From positions 507,501 to 540,000 of the forward strand of contig JACVTC010000030.1 in the NCBI GenBank assembly GCA_016946835.1: a stretch of DNA of 32,500 bases, in the 5' to 3' direction. The DNA is from Neocallimastix lanati (nom. inval.) (lineage: Eukaryota > Neocallimastigomycota > Neocallimastigomycetes > Neocallimastigales > Neocallimastigaceae). The notes beneath the pieces are model-generated. The model was not told where the DNA came from. It did no database searches and worked only from the letters and a program-made list of their open reading frames with translations. Position 1 is the stretch's first letter; the number at the start of each line of letters is the position of its first letter. The translations under genes were made by a program, and so were the position numbers. Positions 1 through 12,383 of the stretch are shown here, in pieces.

Positions 1-2002
1 TTTTTCCTTTTCTTTTTCCTTTTCCTTTTCATTTTCAATTTCATTGACAATTTTATTTTCATTTTTATCCTCAATTTCAATCAATGATTGCATGAAAGAA
101 AAATTATCAATATCGGAAACGGTAGCACTAATGGGTGATGGTAATGGATTTTTTTCTAATAAATGATCTTCTTTTTCAGAGAGAGTATCATGACTATTTA
201 TGGTATTTTTATTATTTTGAGAGGATACCTCTACCGACATATTATTATTATAGTCAATATTATCCTTTGGTACGTTTTGAAGGTTCAATTTCTTCTCTGA
301 AAAGGATTTTTCATTTCCTTTTATCTTGACATCAAGATCCATAGGAGTTTTCAATACATCATTTTCTTTCTTCATCTTATCTTCAAGATCTATAGGGGTT
401 CTTAAGGCCTTATTTTCCTTTTTCAAAAGGTTTATCTTAATATAGTGAGGATTTATTGAGATCATATTTTTATTTTTATTGGAAAGAACGGTAGTAGAAT
501 TCGAACGTTTAGTAATTTTCTTGTTCATGGTAGTCTTGATGACAGGATGAGTATTTCTCTCAATATAATTTAATTTTTCATATTTTAATTTCTTTGTAGG
601 TGGAGTGGTCAATGATTTTGATTGACTGGTTATTAAATCTTGTGAATAAACCTGATTAATAGGTGGGGAAAGAACAGGGGAGTAGAAAGAATTTGCAATT
701 TTTGAATAATCTTGAGAGTAAGTAGTGAAAGAATTAATTTCTGCTGAAGGAAGAGGAGTTCCACCATTGGCCATTGGCGTCATCAAATTTTCCTGGCGAA
801 TGGCTGCTGGGTAATGCTGATGGTGTTGATTAGCAGCATAATTTTCTGATGAAGGAATGACGACTACATCCGTTAACAGTGGTGCAGTATCAGGATTACT
901 TTTAGGCCCAAGTAATGTACTAGCAGCTATTAACTCAGCACTATGTGAATTAGTGAGGAGATTTAATTTTTTCTCATTAGTTTCCTTTATATCAGTGAAA
1001 GAAATAGAAGAAGGTATGGATAAAATACTTGGATCTATATCATTAATGAATTCCGATTGTTGTTGAATGAGATCAATACTTTCTTTAAATGTAGGAGAGT
1101 TTATATCTGAAATGAAATTAGGACCATTCATTAATTCTGTATTGACTGGTAAATTATTGATTAAACCTGCTCCATTGGAAATTAATTTGTCATGATTTGG
1201 AGAGATAGGAGTGACATTACCATAAGCCATGATAGATTTTTGTTGAAGATTCATAGTGGCGGCTACTTGAGGAAAATAATTTTGATTTAAACCACCATGA
1301 GGAATTGGATTTTCAGTTGGGTGTAACTTATTCCAAAACTTTAAATTATTATATATTTTTGAGTTATATTTTAAATGATTTAAACTATTTAAATTATTAT
1401 TTTGAAGTTGTTTTGTATCAATAGATTTTAATATCATGTTCTGTTGATTATAATGTGATATATTATTTCTAACAGGAATATTCATATCCTTTTTTGTTGT
1501 TGTTGATTGTTACGATTATTATTTGTTTATGTTGGTGATGTTTATAGGTTTATTTGTTTGTATTTTAGTGGTAAATAATTATAACATATATTATACAGAG
1601 ATATAAATAATTGATAGATATAAATATAAAAGTTTCATTTTAATTTTTTGTAATTAGTATAACTTATTTTATAATAAAATTATTTTTATAAATATATATT
1701 ATATTTCTTATTATAAAAATATTTTCAACATAGAGTAATATATATATATTACATTTCCCTTTATAGAAATATTTTATATGTGCAATATAATATATATTAT
1801 TCTATTTATCATCTATTACTACATAATGGAAAATATATAAATAATAAAATATTTTTTAAAAAAAAAATTTTTTTAGTATATTTACTACTGTATTATGTCT
1901 ATATTTATCCGGACTTGGATACATAGGATTATCAAGTGAAGATGAAGAAAACTCAAAAAAATTAGTTTGAGTGTTTCTTAATAAAGGATTAAATTGAGAC
2001 AT
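1..2002 (-). CDS. Unrecognised Ser/Asn/Lys-rich protein, two exons, 3' end beyond window
   Basis: I do not recognise this protein. Exon 1 runs from the ATG at 2002 down to 1886 (39 codons) and exon 2 from 1488 to the window edge (496 codons). Both are open throughout, and a 397-bp GT-AG intron joins them in phase 0. An in-frame stop lies three codons upstream of the ATG. If exon 1 were absent, the ATG at 1485 would be the start. The product starts MSQFNPLLRN. It is rich in Ser, Asn, Thr and Gln in the first 350 residues and becomes Lys/Glu-rich towards the edge, ending in alternating Lys-Glu (positions 1-40). A short internal repeat around TPxDL occurs twice (about 325-420). I see no catalytic motif, membrane segment or signal peptide. 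The composition would suit a regulatory or scaffold protein, but that is a guess. A folded domain may lie beyond the edge. G+C is clearly higher than in the flanking DNA. Confidence 0.75.
1489..1885 (-). other. Predicted intron of the left-edge gene (397 bp)
   Basis: On the minus strand it begins GTAAATATAC and ends AACAAAAAAG. Removing it joins codon GTA to codon GAT without breaking either frame. The donor hexamer GTAAAT is identical to that of intron 2 in the eIF4A3 gene here. The body is A/T-only in long stretches with many stops. A GTAGTA donor three bases upstream would give the same frame minus one Val. Confidence 0.6.
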
Positions 2003-2706
2003 TCTATTTTATTTAAATAAGATATTACGAAATTTAATATATATTAAAAAAGTATTAAATTTTTAAATTCTCTTATATATATACATATGTATTAATAGTA
2101 TATTTATTATTTATTTATTTATTTATTTATTTTAATAGTTATTTTTACCTTTTTATTTTATGAATTTCTTTTTATAAATAGAATATATTTGATTGTTAAA
2201 CTATAATAGTTTTTACTTATTTTATACAAATATTTACAGGCAATAGTATATTTATTTACATAAAATTTTATTGATATTATTAATAGATAAATGTCTATAT
2301 TATAGTATTATTGAATGTATCTATGTAAATTGTTTTATTTTTCATATACATATAATATATAAATTTGGTATTATAAATTTTCTTTTAATATAAACTATTG
2401 TATATATGCTTAGTTTTAAAATAGCGAGTTTTATTGAGCAAATACTTTTATTAATTAAAGGAATAATAAAAATATGTTTATTTTTTATATTTTATTTATG
2501 TAATATAATAAAATATAATTGTTTATAATCTACATAAAAATTATTTCTATATAATATATTGTACAAAAAAAAAAAAAAATTTTTTTATGTCTTTAATTTT
2601 ATTCTGTATAAATATATTTTGGAATATTTCTTTTTTAATATTTAAAAAAAAATTAATCGAAAAGATTTTTTTTTTTTAAATAATAAAATTTAAAAAATAA
2701 TATTTA

Positions 2707-2737
<31 letters not shown>

Positions 2738-4123
2738 TCAATGTGCTTATTTCTTTTTTAATAAATTATATATTTTAATGAATAATAACTTCATTTATAA
2801 TTACTATAACTACTTTAATAAAAATATTTATGTATATATTAATAATCCAACTTCCTTATAATAAGATCTAATAATTAATAAAAAAAATAAAAAAAATTAA
2901 AAAACCTAATACTAAATAATTACTTCAAAATAAAATAAATAAAAAATTTCTCCTTAATTCAAATTGGTGAGGAAAGAAAAAAAATATTAAAAAAGAAAGA
3001 GAAATTAGAAGGTTTTATAATTTTTTAAAAAATAATTAAATATATATTAACAATTAATTTGGAATATATGATAAAATAAAAAAGATTAAAACCATTTATT
3101 TATATTTATTATATTTATATTTATATATATTTATATATGTATACTTATAAAAAGTTTAAAGAATAATAAATTTAAAATTTTCATGCAATAAAGTATTTTG
3201 TTATATGAACCATCTACATATAAAGAATACTATTCGTATTATATTGAACTAAATTGGTTTAATTATTAATTAGGTATATTAACTTCTTTATATATTATAT
3301 AACATGTTATATATATAGCATATATATATTTTATTATAATATATATATCTATATATTTACATTATATATTATATATATAATATATATAAAAAGTGAAAAA
3401 AACATTTGAATGATAATCCCGACAAAAAAAATTTTTTTTATATTTAAAGTTTTGTACTAAGCTTTTAAATAAAAAACTACAGTATTCCAATATATTTTAG
3501 TATTATTATAATATATGCTTACCATGTATAATAATTATATTCCATATATAATAAATGTAAAAGGATAATTAGATAGATATTAATTTTTTCTACTCAATAT
3601 ATAAAAATAAATTTAGTTTTTATTATTTAACAAAATTGGTATTATTACATTTGTATAGCAATGGACATAAAAGGAAATAATTTATTTTTGTAATGTATTA
3701 AGTGACATACAAAAAAAATTTGTAATTGATAGTATATTGTAATATATTTATATAATATATTATAATAAAATGAAATTAAAATAAAAGTAAAAAAAATTAT
3801 TTTAAGGTAAAAAAAAAAAATTAAATGATTATGAAAAATGCTAATAATCATTCTATACAAAAAATAAAAAAAAAAAAAAAGTTAATTGAATTGAATGATT
3901 TAATATTATTATTGATATTTATATTAAGATCATCATGATGTTTTAAACCATAAAGGCAAAAAGAAAATGAATTTTTAAATTATTATTATCATTATAAAAT
4001 ATATTCATAAATAAGTAAATAAATAATTATAGTAATAAATAAATATATAGCTATTATTAATGAATGTATTCTATTAATAATATAATCATTCATACCGAAA
4101 TATCACAGCAAATATTATTATCA
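2003..4123. other. AT-rich intergenic DNA, no gene seen
   Basis: Almost pure A/T with stops in all frames. It contains a short (TTTA)n run near 2102-2131, an A14/T7 block near 2565-2587 and a (TA)n run near 2704-2730. The proximal part must hold the promoter of the left-edge gene, which starts at 2002 and reads leftwards, but no distinct element can be named. Confidence 0.6.
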
Positions 4124-4305
4124 CCAGTTAGTATAGACATATAGAATGTACTATGATTATAACTATGCTAGTATAGATATAAAAAGTACTATGATTATAA
4201 TTATGTTAATGTAGAGATATGAAATGTACTATGATTATTAACTATATTAGTGTAGATATATAGAATATACTATGATTATAACTATGTTAGTATAGACATA
4301 AATTT
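4124..4305. repeat. Tandem repeat, 38-41 bp unit, about 4.5 copies
   Basis: The phrase TACTATGATTATAA recurs at 4149, 4187, 4227 and 4268 (TACTATGATTATTA in the third copy), giving spacings of 38, 40 and 41 bp. Each copy carries a diverged GTTAGTATAGATATA segment, and partial units lie at both ends. Copies differ by substitutions and small indels, so this is an old minisatellite rather than a recent expansion. Confidence 0.85.
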
Positions 4306-5279
4306 TATATTCAAATTAAAATTTTAGAAATAAAATAAAAATAAAACATAATAATTACAAATGCTCATCAATACAGTAATCCTAAATCATCGACATTCAT
4401 TTATATAGATTATAAAAGAAATCTACATCTAATTCATAATATTATGAATCGACATATTACAAGTAAGAATGATACAGACCGTTAAATTTAGAATATACTC
4501 TTTTATTTATTTATCATTTACTATATAATTTTATGTTGTTTCATCATATTTAATTTTATTTTATTTTATTTTATTTTATTTTATACTACTTTATTTTATT
4601 ATACTATATTATATTATTATGTAATATTTTAAACTTTTATTTTTTTTTTATTTATTATATTTTTTTTAAAAAAAAAACTAAAAAGAACCATGGATAATTT
4701 TTATTTAAAGTTTAAAGATAATAAAAAATAAAACTTTATTTATTTACTTATTATTCATTTATTTATATACTTAATATTCATTTATTTATATATTATTTAT
4801 CTATTTATTTACTTATTCAATTATCAATTTATTTAAATTGTTTCCCAAATTAAATGTCATTTTTTTTATTTTTATTTTTTTTCCTTTTAATTAAACCTCA
4901 ATAAAAAAAAAAAAAAAAAAAAAAAAAATAATAGAGAATAGAAAAAAGGATGTTTCTAAAATATATAATTAAATATATATCTATTGTTATTCCAATGTAG
5001 TACTGACAGTAGCAGTAACAGCGGTTAACAGTAGTACCAATAGTAACAATTATAGATAGATTATATATAATATATATATAAATTGTTAGGTATTTATATA
5101 TAATTATGTATATATATAGTTATGGAATGTGATATATTTTTTGCAATGTGACGTATTATTGTAAGTAGCTTTTTGAAATAATAAATATAAGTATATAAAT
5201 AAATAATTGATAAGTAAATAAATAACTAATGTTAATAAAGATTTAATATTTAATAATATTTAATTATAAAGATATTTTA

Positions 5280-5310
<31 letters not shown>

Positions 5311-5604
5311 GAATAATTGTTTAAAACTATTAAGAATTTAAATGATCTTTTCATCTGATTATTATTTTTTTTTTGTTATAAATATTTATTATAAATGATT
5401 AATAAATTATTAAATACTTATTATATATTTTAAATTAATATTTATTCTATTTTTTTTTTTTTTTTTTATAATTTTAATTCTGAATAATTAATTTTTCTGG
5501 ATTAAAATATAACGTTTAATATGCATAAAGTATTTATGAAAATATTTTTATATTTAATATTTAAAAAATAAAATATTTATTTATTTATTATATTCAATTA
5601 TTTA
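4306..5604. other. AT-rich intergenic DNA with homopolymer runs
   Basis: No gene is supported. Visible elements are a (TTTTA)n run near 4555-4585, a 26-base A run at 4903-4928 and a long T run near 5283-5310. One small G+C-richer patch at 4996-5045 reads as degenerate AGT/AAC triplets and is not convincing coding sequence. Confidence 0.6.
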
Positions 5605-5876
5605 TTTATTATTTATTATTTATTATTTATTATTTATTATTTATTATTTATTATTTATTATTTATTATTTATTATTTATTATTTATTATTTATTATTTAT
5701 TATTTATTATTTATTATTAATTATTCAATTATTTATTATTTATTATTTATTATTTATTATATATTATTCAATTATTTATTATTTATTTTTTATTTATTTA
5801 TTATTTATTATTTAATTATTTATTATTTAATTATTTATTATTCAATTATTTATTATTTATTTTTTATTTATTTATT
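5605..5876. repeat. Heptamer array (ATTTATT)n
   Basis: From 5611 to about 5718 the sequence is a run of the 7-mer ATTTATT, roughly 15 copies. Degenerate TTATTTAATTATTCAATTATT variants follow to about 5876. Only A and T occur apart from a few C bases in the degenerate part. The unit is not a known telomere repeat. Confidence 0.9.
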
Positions 5877-8056
5877 AATAATTGCATTAAAAAATTATGG
5901 CTTTAAATTAAAACACTACATTAATAAATACTTTATTATTATATAAAATATAAATTATTTCGTGTATTTAGAATTAAGATTAATAAATTGTTAGAATCAA
6001 CAAATTTATCCAAAAAAAAATTTATATTTATATTATAAAATATGTAATATGTAATATTTATACATATTTACTTATAGAATTATTAAAGAATATATAAAGA
6101 ATAAATTCAGAATATATAGAATATATATAGGATATAAATATAAATATATATTTTGTATATGGAATATTTATTTCATTAAATATATTGAATATTAAATATA
6201 TAAATTTTTTTTTAATTTTTTTTATTTTATTATTATGTATTTATTTAATATAAAAGATTCCTATATAAAAACTGACATGTCCATATATTAGAATAGTCTG
6301 TTATATAATTTAAATAATACGTAATTGCAATATATTTTTATATATTTATATTATAAAAAAACGAAGAAAGTTTAATCTAATTTAATCAAAAATAAAAAGA
6401 AATTTTTTTTTGATGAATTTTCATTTTTTACAAAAAAAACCCTAATTTTGGATATTAAGCATTAAAATTATCTATTTGCTATATATCATTTTTCTTTGTA
6501 TTACAATATATACTACATATATATAATTTTTTAATTATCTTGTTAAATTCCAAATAAAAATATAAAGGTTAAAATAAAAGAAACTTAAAAAAAAATAAAA
6601 TATATGACATTCTATAAATATTCCTATAGATTAGGATATATTCTTTATTATAATTGTTAATTATTTAAATTTATTTTTACATTACATTAAAATAAAACTT
6701 TATTTTATAATAATTAAAACTTAATTTTTATTAGATTATCTTCATTTAATTTATTTTTTTTTTAATTTTAATTTTAATTTTTTATTTTATTTAAACTTTT
6801 TTTTAATTTATTTGTAATTTTTATTCATTTTCCCATTTTTTATTGGTTAAAATTAAAAAGTATAGAAATTTCTATAAACTAATTTTGAATTGTAATAATA
6901 AAAAAAATTAATTTAATAATATGAATTTCTATTTTTGGTTATATTAAATATATATATTTTTAAATTAATAAAATTAATTAAAAAAAATAAAAATTTTATT
7001 TAATAATAAAAAATAATAAAAAAAGTTAAAATGATAATATAATTCAAAATAATAAAAAATTAAATAAAATAAAAAAATAATAAAATAAAATAATAAAATA
7101 AAATAATAAAAATTTTAAATAATAATAATAATAATAATAAATTTAAACTGAGAAATATAATTTCAAAAAAAAAAAAAAATTTTTTTTATTCAATATTTCA
7201 TATATATACATTATTATACAAATGTTTTTTTTTTTATTTGATTCAATAATATATATATATATTATTTTTTTTTTAAACCTAGAAATTCATTAAAAAATTT
7301 AAATAGTGAACCAGTAAAAAAAAAAAAAAAAGAAAAAAGGAAAAAAGGAAAAAAAGGAAAAATGAGAAATAGAATTAACTAAAAAAAAAAAAAAATTGAA
7401 ATGAAATATAAGAGTGAAAAGTAAAAGTAAAAAGTAAGAGTGAAATATAAAAATGAGAAGCGAAATCATTTACTGTAAAAAAAAGTATTAAAATATATAG
7501 CAAAAAAAAAATAATGTTGAATTAAAAACGTCTTTTTTTATTTAATATTAAAACTTTTTTTTCAGATAGGATAAGAAAGAAAAAAAAAAAATCATTATTT
7601 TAAATATTATATAAATTATATATAGCAATATTGTAATTTTTTTTTTCCCATTATTCTACTTTTTTTTTTTTTTTTTTTTCTTATTCAATATTTTATTATA
7701 TCAATACTAGGATAAATTCTTATTTCAAAAGAAATTAATTAGTATGGAGAGATCATTCATTATTATTATCATTACTACTTTTTCTATTGTTATTATTATT
7801 TAAATATGAACCTATTTATATTTTAAAATGAATACTATAATTTTATAAACAATTCATAAAACCCCAAAAGTACTATAAATTAATCTATTTATTGATTATT
7901 TAACTAATTATAATAACTTAATAAAATTTTTATTTAAACTTTTTATTTATTATATAAAACATTTTATATTTTATTAATTTATATATTATCATGTCATCTA
8001 TTATTCCATTATTCCATTATTTATTATTTTATTATCATAATGAATTATTCTTTATG

Positions 8057-8090
<34 letters not shown>

Positions 8091-8308
8091 TATTGTAGTT
8101 AATTACTATATGATATTATTTTTTACTGTAATAACTGTAACTATTATTACTATTATTATTGATGTTGTTATTATAGCTATATATATATATATATATATAT
8201 TTTAGACTAGGAATAAAAATTATTTAATAATATTTATTAAAAAAAAAATGAAAATAAAAATATATAATTTTTTTACATTATTAATTACATTATTAATAAA
8301 AAACTTCG
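5877..8308. other. AT-rich intergenic DNA, no gene seen
   Basis: About 2.4 kb of A/T sequence with stops in every frame. It includes several A-run/T-run junctions (near 7166-7187), purine runs near 7320-7450, and (TA)n tracts at about 8060-8088 and 8177-8200. Nothing codes recognisably and no RNA gene is evident. Confidence 0.6.
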
Positions 8309-8588
8309 TTATGAATTTTGAGGACCAAATGACTCTCTAATTCTTCTCATTCATCGATGGTAATATCCATTTGGATAAAAATTTTCATTCGAATCTGTAT
8401 CAGAATTTCTTCTTTGCCTTATCATTTCGACGTAAAACGCTCTCTTGACAACAGTTGGTTATTTGATATGAAATTTAATTATAATATAAAAAACCACTAA
8501 TCACAATAAGCATAACATTAGTAAGAAATTCGGCAAGCCCTACAAAATATGAAATCAGGAAAGATGACTCTTTCGAAGGTGATTGAAA
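8309..8588 (-). pseudogene. Relic of a membrane-protein gene (family shared with 29.5-30.1 kb)
   Basis: An island of normal base composition in the desert. The upstream part, frame ending near 8485, reads SYFVGLAEFLTN then a hydrophobic stretch (VMLIVISGF). The downstream part (8309-8458), in another frame, reads PTVVKRAFYVEMIRQRRNSD, then a Tyr/Asn-rich segment ending HR, an in-frame TGA at 8351-8353, then MRRIRESFGPQNS and TAA. The frame change and internal stop mark decay, and the roughly 50-bp gap between frames is shorter than any intron here. The GLAE(F/Y)L motif recurs in the relic near 29.8 kb. The hydrophobic run followed by a basic, polar tail suggests the C-terminal end of a membrane protein. 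The family is not recognised. Confidence 0.5.
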
Positions 8589-8850
8589 TATTATATATAT
8601 AATAAGTACGTTAAATATGCAAAACGTAAAATATGGTAAATATAAAATAGATATATAATAAATATGTTAAATATGTTAAATATAAAATATGTTAAATATA
8701 AAATAGATATATAATAAATATAATAAATATAATAAATATAATAAATATAAAATATGTTAAATATAAAATAGATATATAATAAATATGCTAAATATATTAA
8801 ATATAAAATAGATATAAAATAGATATAAAATAGATATATAATAAATGTGG
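8589..8850. repeat. Imperfect tandem repeat of AAATAGATATATAATAAAT units
   Basis: The phrase AAATAGATATATAATAAAT recurs at about 8645, 8701, 8766 and 8828, separated by variable numbers of AAATATGTTAAATAT and AAATATAAT short units. It directly abuts the gene relic at 8309-8588. Confidence 0.8.
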
Positions 8851-9893
8851 TAAATTACTGAAGGAGTGATAGTAAAGAAGAAGAGATTTTTTTTTATTAT
8901 TAATAATTATTAATAATAAAAGGAATAAAAGTATTTATTAATTATAATTTTTTATAATTATAAATATTAATTATATAGATAGATTAAATTGATAAAAAAA
9001 GATTTTTTTTTTCGTTATTTTTATATATTTTATATTATATGTTAATATAATTATTTTAGTTTTTAATTATTATATAATATAACTATATATTTATTTTTAT
9101 ACTCTTTATTATTCTTATATATACATATAATATGTAAAGTCAATTCAGAAAAGACTGAATGAGAAAGTGATAATATATATATATATGTTTAAATTTATAT
9201 CAAATGATAGATATTGTTAAAATTTAATAAATAAAATAAAAAAAATTAAAGATAAGAAAAATAAGGAAAAATAAAAAAAAGTTATATTTATTTTCTATTT
9301 TTAAATATTTTTTATTTTATTTTATTCTTTCATTTTAATACAATTCTTTATTTTTAAAATTTAAGAAACTATTTTAATTATACTAAAATATAAATAAAAA
9401 TAAAACAAGTAAAAAATAAAAAAAAAAAAAGAAATAAAAAATTTTATCTGGTGGTGGTGCTTTCTTCTCCTCTTTTCTTATCTATAGGATTAATTTTTTA
9501 TTTTATTTTTGATATTTTATTTTATTATTATTATTATTAATGGTTAAAAACTTTTTTTTTATTTGAACAATTTTAATATTTTAATATTTTAATATCAAAT
9601 TTAAAGTGCTCTAATTTTTTTTGATTTAAATTTATTATAATTATTATTATAATCATAATTTTAACTTCATTTACGAAATCTTTCAACAGGAGAGTTGCAT
9701 TTCGCCAAATTAAGTTGAATTTTGAAAAAATAAATAAATGAAATAAATAATTAAATAAATTTTTTATTTTTCATTCATTTAAGATTGCTTACTTTACAAA
9801 TTTAAGTAATGCGCCACTTGGTGAAATGCATCATATTTCTTGTCAAACAAATTTATTATTATTATTATTATTATTATTTTTTTAATAACTTTA
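8851..9893. other. AT-rich intergenic DNA with one inverted motif pair
   Basis: No gene is callable. A G+C-richer patch at 9446-9490 reads on the minus strand as a short Lys/Glu/Thr segment ending in a stop, too short to call. The inverted pair at 9696-9830 is listed separately. The remainder is A/T homopolymers and (TTA)n at 9854-9878. Confidence 0.55.
9696..9830. repeat. Inverted motif pair, possible MITE-like element
   Basis: TGCATTTCGCCAAAT at 9696-9710 is mirrored by ACTTGGTGAAATGCA at 9816-9830. The reverse complement of the latter matches the former at 13 of 15 bases. The enclosed 105 bp is A/T-rich and has no coding capacity. The pair could be terminal inverted repeats of a small non-autonomous element. 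No clear target-site duplication is visible, so this stays tentative. Confidence 0.4.
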
Positions 9894-10172
9894 TTTTATT
9901 TTTATAGTCTTTTTTAATTGTCATTTTCATTTATTTATAACGGAAATAATGAAAAACTGTAATAATAAAGTAATAAAAGAAAATAGGGTAATAAAGAAAA
10001 TAAGGTAATAAAGAAACTAAGGTGATAAAAAAATTTTATTTTTATAGTCTTTTTTAATTGTCATTTTCATTTATTTATAACGGAAATAATAAAAAACTGT
10101 AATAATAAAGTAATAAAAGAAAATAGAGTAATAAAGAAAATAAGGTAATAAAGAAACTAAGGTGATAAAAAA
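9894..10172. repeat. 140-bp tandem duplication, nearly identical copies
   Basis: Copy 1 (9894-10033) and copy 2 (10034 to about 10172) run in parallel from TTTTATTTTTATAGTC to AAGGTGATAAAAAAA. I see two substitutions: AATAATGAAAAAC against AATAATAAAAAAC, and AGGGTA against AGAGTA. The high identity in otherwise diverged DNA implies a recent event, unless it is an assembly artefact. The 3' part of each copy has its own AAATAAGGTAATAAAG short repeats. Confidence 0.9.
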
Positions 10173-10519
10173 AATAAGGTGATAAAGAAAATAAAATAAA
10201 TAAATTATATAGTAATAGAGGAAAATTATTTATAAAAGTTTTAGTCTTTGTAGTTTTTATTTTTTATTTTTTATTTTTTTTATTCTTATTTTTATTTTTT
10301 TTTAATTTTTAAACTTTTCTTTAAAACTATTAAAAAATTGTATGTAAATTTAAAAACATAAATATAAAAAAAATTATATATATATGAAAAAAAGAAAATG
10401 AAGAGTGTTTGAAATTAGTACTTTTAGTTTAAATTTTTAACATTTAATTAATACTTTCATTTTTATTATTATTTTAAATATATAAAAAAAAAATAATATA
10501 AAAAATATATATTAAAAAA

Positions 10520-10726
10520 ATTGATGTAGCCACCATTTTTATTAAATAATAATAGTAATATATTATAAATAATAAAATAATAATATTATTAATCCTAATA
10601 ATAATCCTAATAATAATAATCTAATAATAATCCTAATAATAATAATCCTAATAATAATCATCCTAATAATAATAATAATACTAATACTAATAATACTAAT
10701 AATACTAATAATAATACTAATAATAC

Positions 10727-10812
<86 letters not shown>
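10520..10812. repeat. Degenerate AAT microsatellite (AAT/CCT/ACT variants)
   Basis: A long AATAAT tract interrupted by CCTAAT and ACTAAT variants at irregular intervals. The apparent minus-strand poly-Leu/Val reading frame is a product of the repeat. Confidence 0.85.
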
Positions 10813-11577
10813 TAAAGAAAAGGTTAAAAATAAAATTAAGATAGTAAACTTTTTTTTTCATTGTTATTTTTAAAATTAATAAAGTTAATTTATTTATTTG
10901 TTATTTATTCTTTATTTGTTAGTTATTCTTATTTGTATTTATTATTCATTTATAAATATAAAAATTATATTTTTTTTCATATATTTTATTTTATATAATA
11001 TATATTTTTGAAATTAATTGAATTGAAACATGCCCATCTTAATATGGGTTGTTCTCCTATAACAATAAATAAATATTAAAAAAATTAATATAAAATAATA
11101 CTATAGAGTATAAGTAAATAATCATAATTTTTTTTTTAATATTTAAAAATAATATTAATAATAAATAATAATAAATAATAATATATATACTTTAATAATA
11201 ATATATATACTTTATATTAATTTTACTTATTTTAAGAAATATGTACTTTTTGACTTTGAGAGGATTAAATATGCAAAACAACAAAATTAGTAATATTAAA
11301 TTGAGGTATAATTAAATTAAAAAATAACAAAAAAAATTTTTAAAAAATTTTTTTTCTAATAGAAAGAAATTGTATGATTATAATAATGATAATATTATTA
11401 ATATTAATAGTAAAAGGAAGAAATAATAAGATATAATAAAATAAAATAAATAGTAGAATATTGAATAAAATTAAAATTAAATAAAAATAAATTGAGAATA
11501 CTGCATATAATTGAGGTACAGATTGAATAGAATAGAATGACATAAAATACAATAGGATAAAAATAAATATTTTATCA
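10813..11577. other. AT-rich intergenic DNA with a diverged minisatellite-like unit
   Basis: No gene is supported. Near 11445-11545 are AAATAGTAGAATATTGAATAA and, further on, GGTACAGATTGAATAGAATA. These match the two ends of the minisatellite core at 17.7-18.4 kb, with extra sequence between. A small patch at 11028-11062 (CCCATCTTAATATGGG) is of higher complexity but too short to interpret. Confidence 0.5.
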
Positions 11578-11725
11578 TAAAGATAAACAGGAAAAAAATT
11601 AGAAAGATAAACAGGAAAAAAATTAGAAAGATAAATAGGAAAAAAAAAAAAAAAAGCTAGAAAGATAAAAAGGAAAAAAAAAACATTTTTATTACATAAA
11701 GATGGATAGGAAAAAAATTTGAAAG

Positions 11726-11727
<2 letters not shown>
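11578..11727. repeat. 24-25 bp tandem repeat AAAGATAAACAGGAAAAAAA
   Basis: About five units of the type GATAAACAGGAAAAAAATTAGAAA, each with variable A-run length. The first two are nearly identical and later ones diverge (GATAAATAGG, GATAAAAAGG, GATGGATAGG). The array runs straight into a 42-base A run at 11728-11769. Confidence 0.85.

Positions 11728-11769
<42 letters not shown>
11728..11769. repeat. 42-base homopolymer A run
   Basis: Uninterrupted A from 11728 to 11769, ending in GG. It follows the GATAAA-type tandem units, as if one A run within that repeat had expanded. It creates a spurious poly-Lys reading frame on the plus strand. Confidence 0.9.
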
Positions 11770-11771
<2 letters not shown>

Positions 11772-11971
11772 AAAAAAAAATAGTAATAATAAAAATAATA
11801 ATAAAAAAGATAATTTATTATATACTTTTTTATTATTTATGATAATATTTTATTTTATTCTACATATAATAAAATATAATATATATATATACAATATATT
11901 AATTAGAAGAGGATTAAAATTTAAACCCATAAAAGTAAAAAAGGTTATTAAAAAAAAAAAAAGAAAAAAAA

Positions 11972-12145
11972 ATAAAATTTAAAATTAAAATAAAATAGAA
12001 TAAGAATTTAAAATAAAATTTAAAATTAAAATAAAATAGAATAAGAATTTAAAATAAAATTTAAAATTAAAATAAGATAGAATAAGAATTTAAAATATAA
12101 TTTAAAATTAAAATAAAATAGAATATAAATTTAAAATAAAATAAA
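11972..12145. repeat. 41-bp tandem repeat, four copies
   Basis: TAAGAATTTAAAATAAAATT begins at 12001 and 12042, with close variants at 12083 and 12124. The spacing is exactly 41 bp each time, and a partial unit lies upstream from 11972. The last copies carry ATAAG and ATATAA substitutions. Confidence 0.9.
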
Positions 12146-12383
12146 TATAAAATAATAATAATAATAAAACTAAAAAAACTAAAATTATATATATATTCAA
12201 GAAAATAATAATAATAAAATAATAATATATAAATTAAAAATTAAAAAAAAAAATTAAAATAAAAAATTATATATATATATATATATATATTTAATATATA
12301 GTAAATAAAAATATTTAATAAAAATAAAAAATAATTAATAATAATTAAATTTAAATTCTTATGTAAAAACTTCTTTTTTGTTT

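Noticed and set aside
857-1066. 69-codon plus-strand open frame
   Set aside because: It lies antisense inside the long minus-strand exon 1-1488, which is open for 496 codons with a consistent splice to exon 1.
3645-3860. 71-codon minus-strand frame
   Set aside because: Composition is only Ile/Phe/Tyr/Leu/His in A/T DNA, with no homology signal and no G+C rise.
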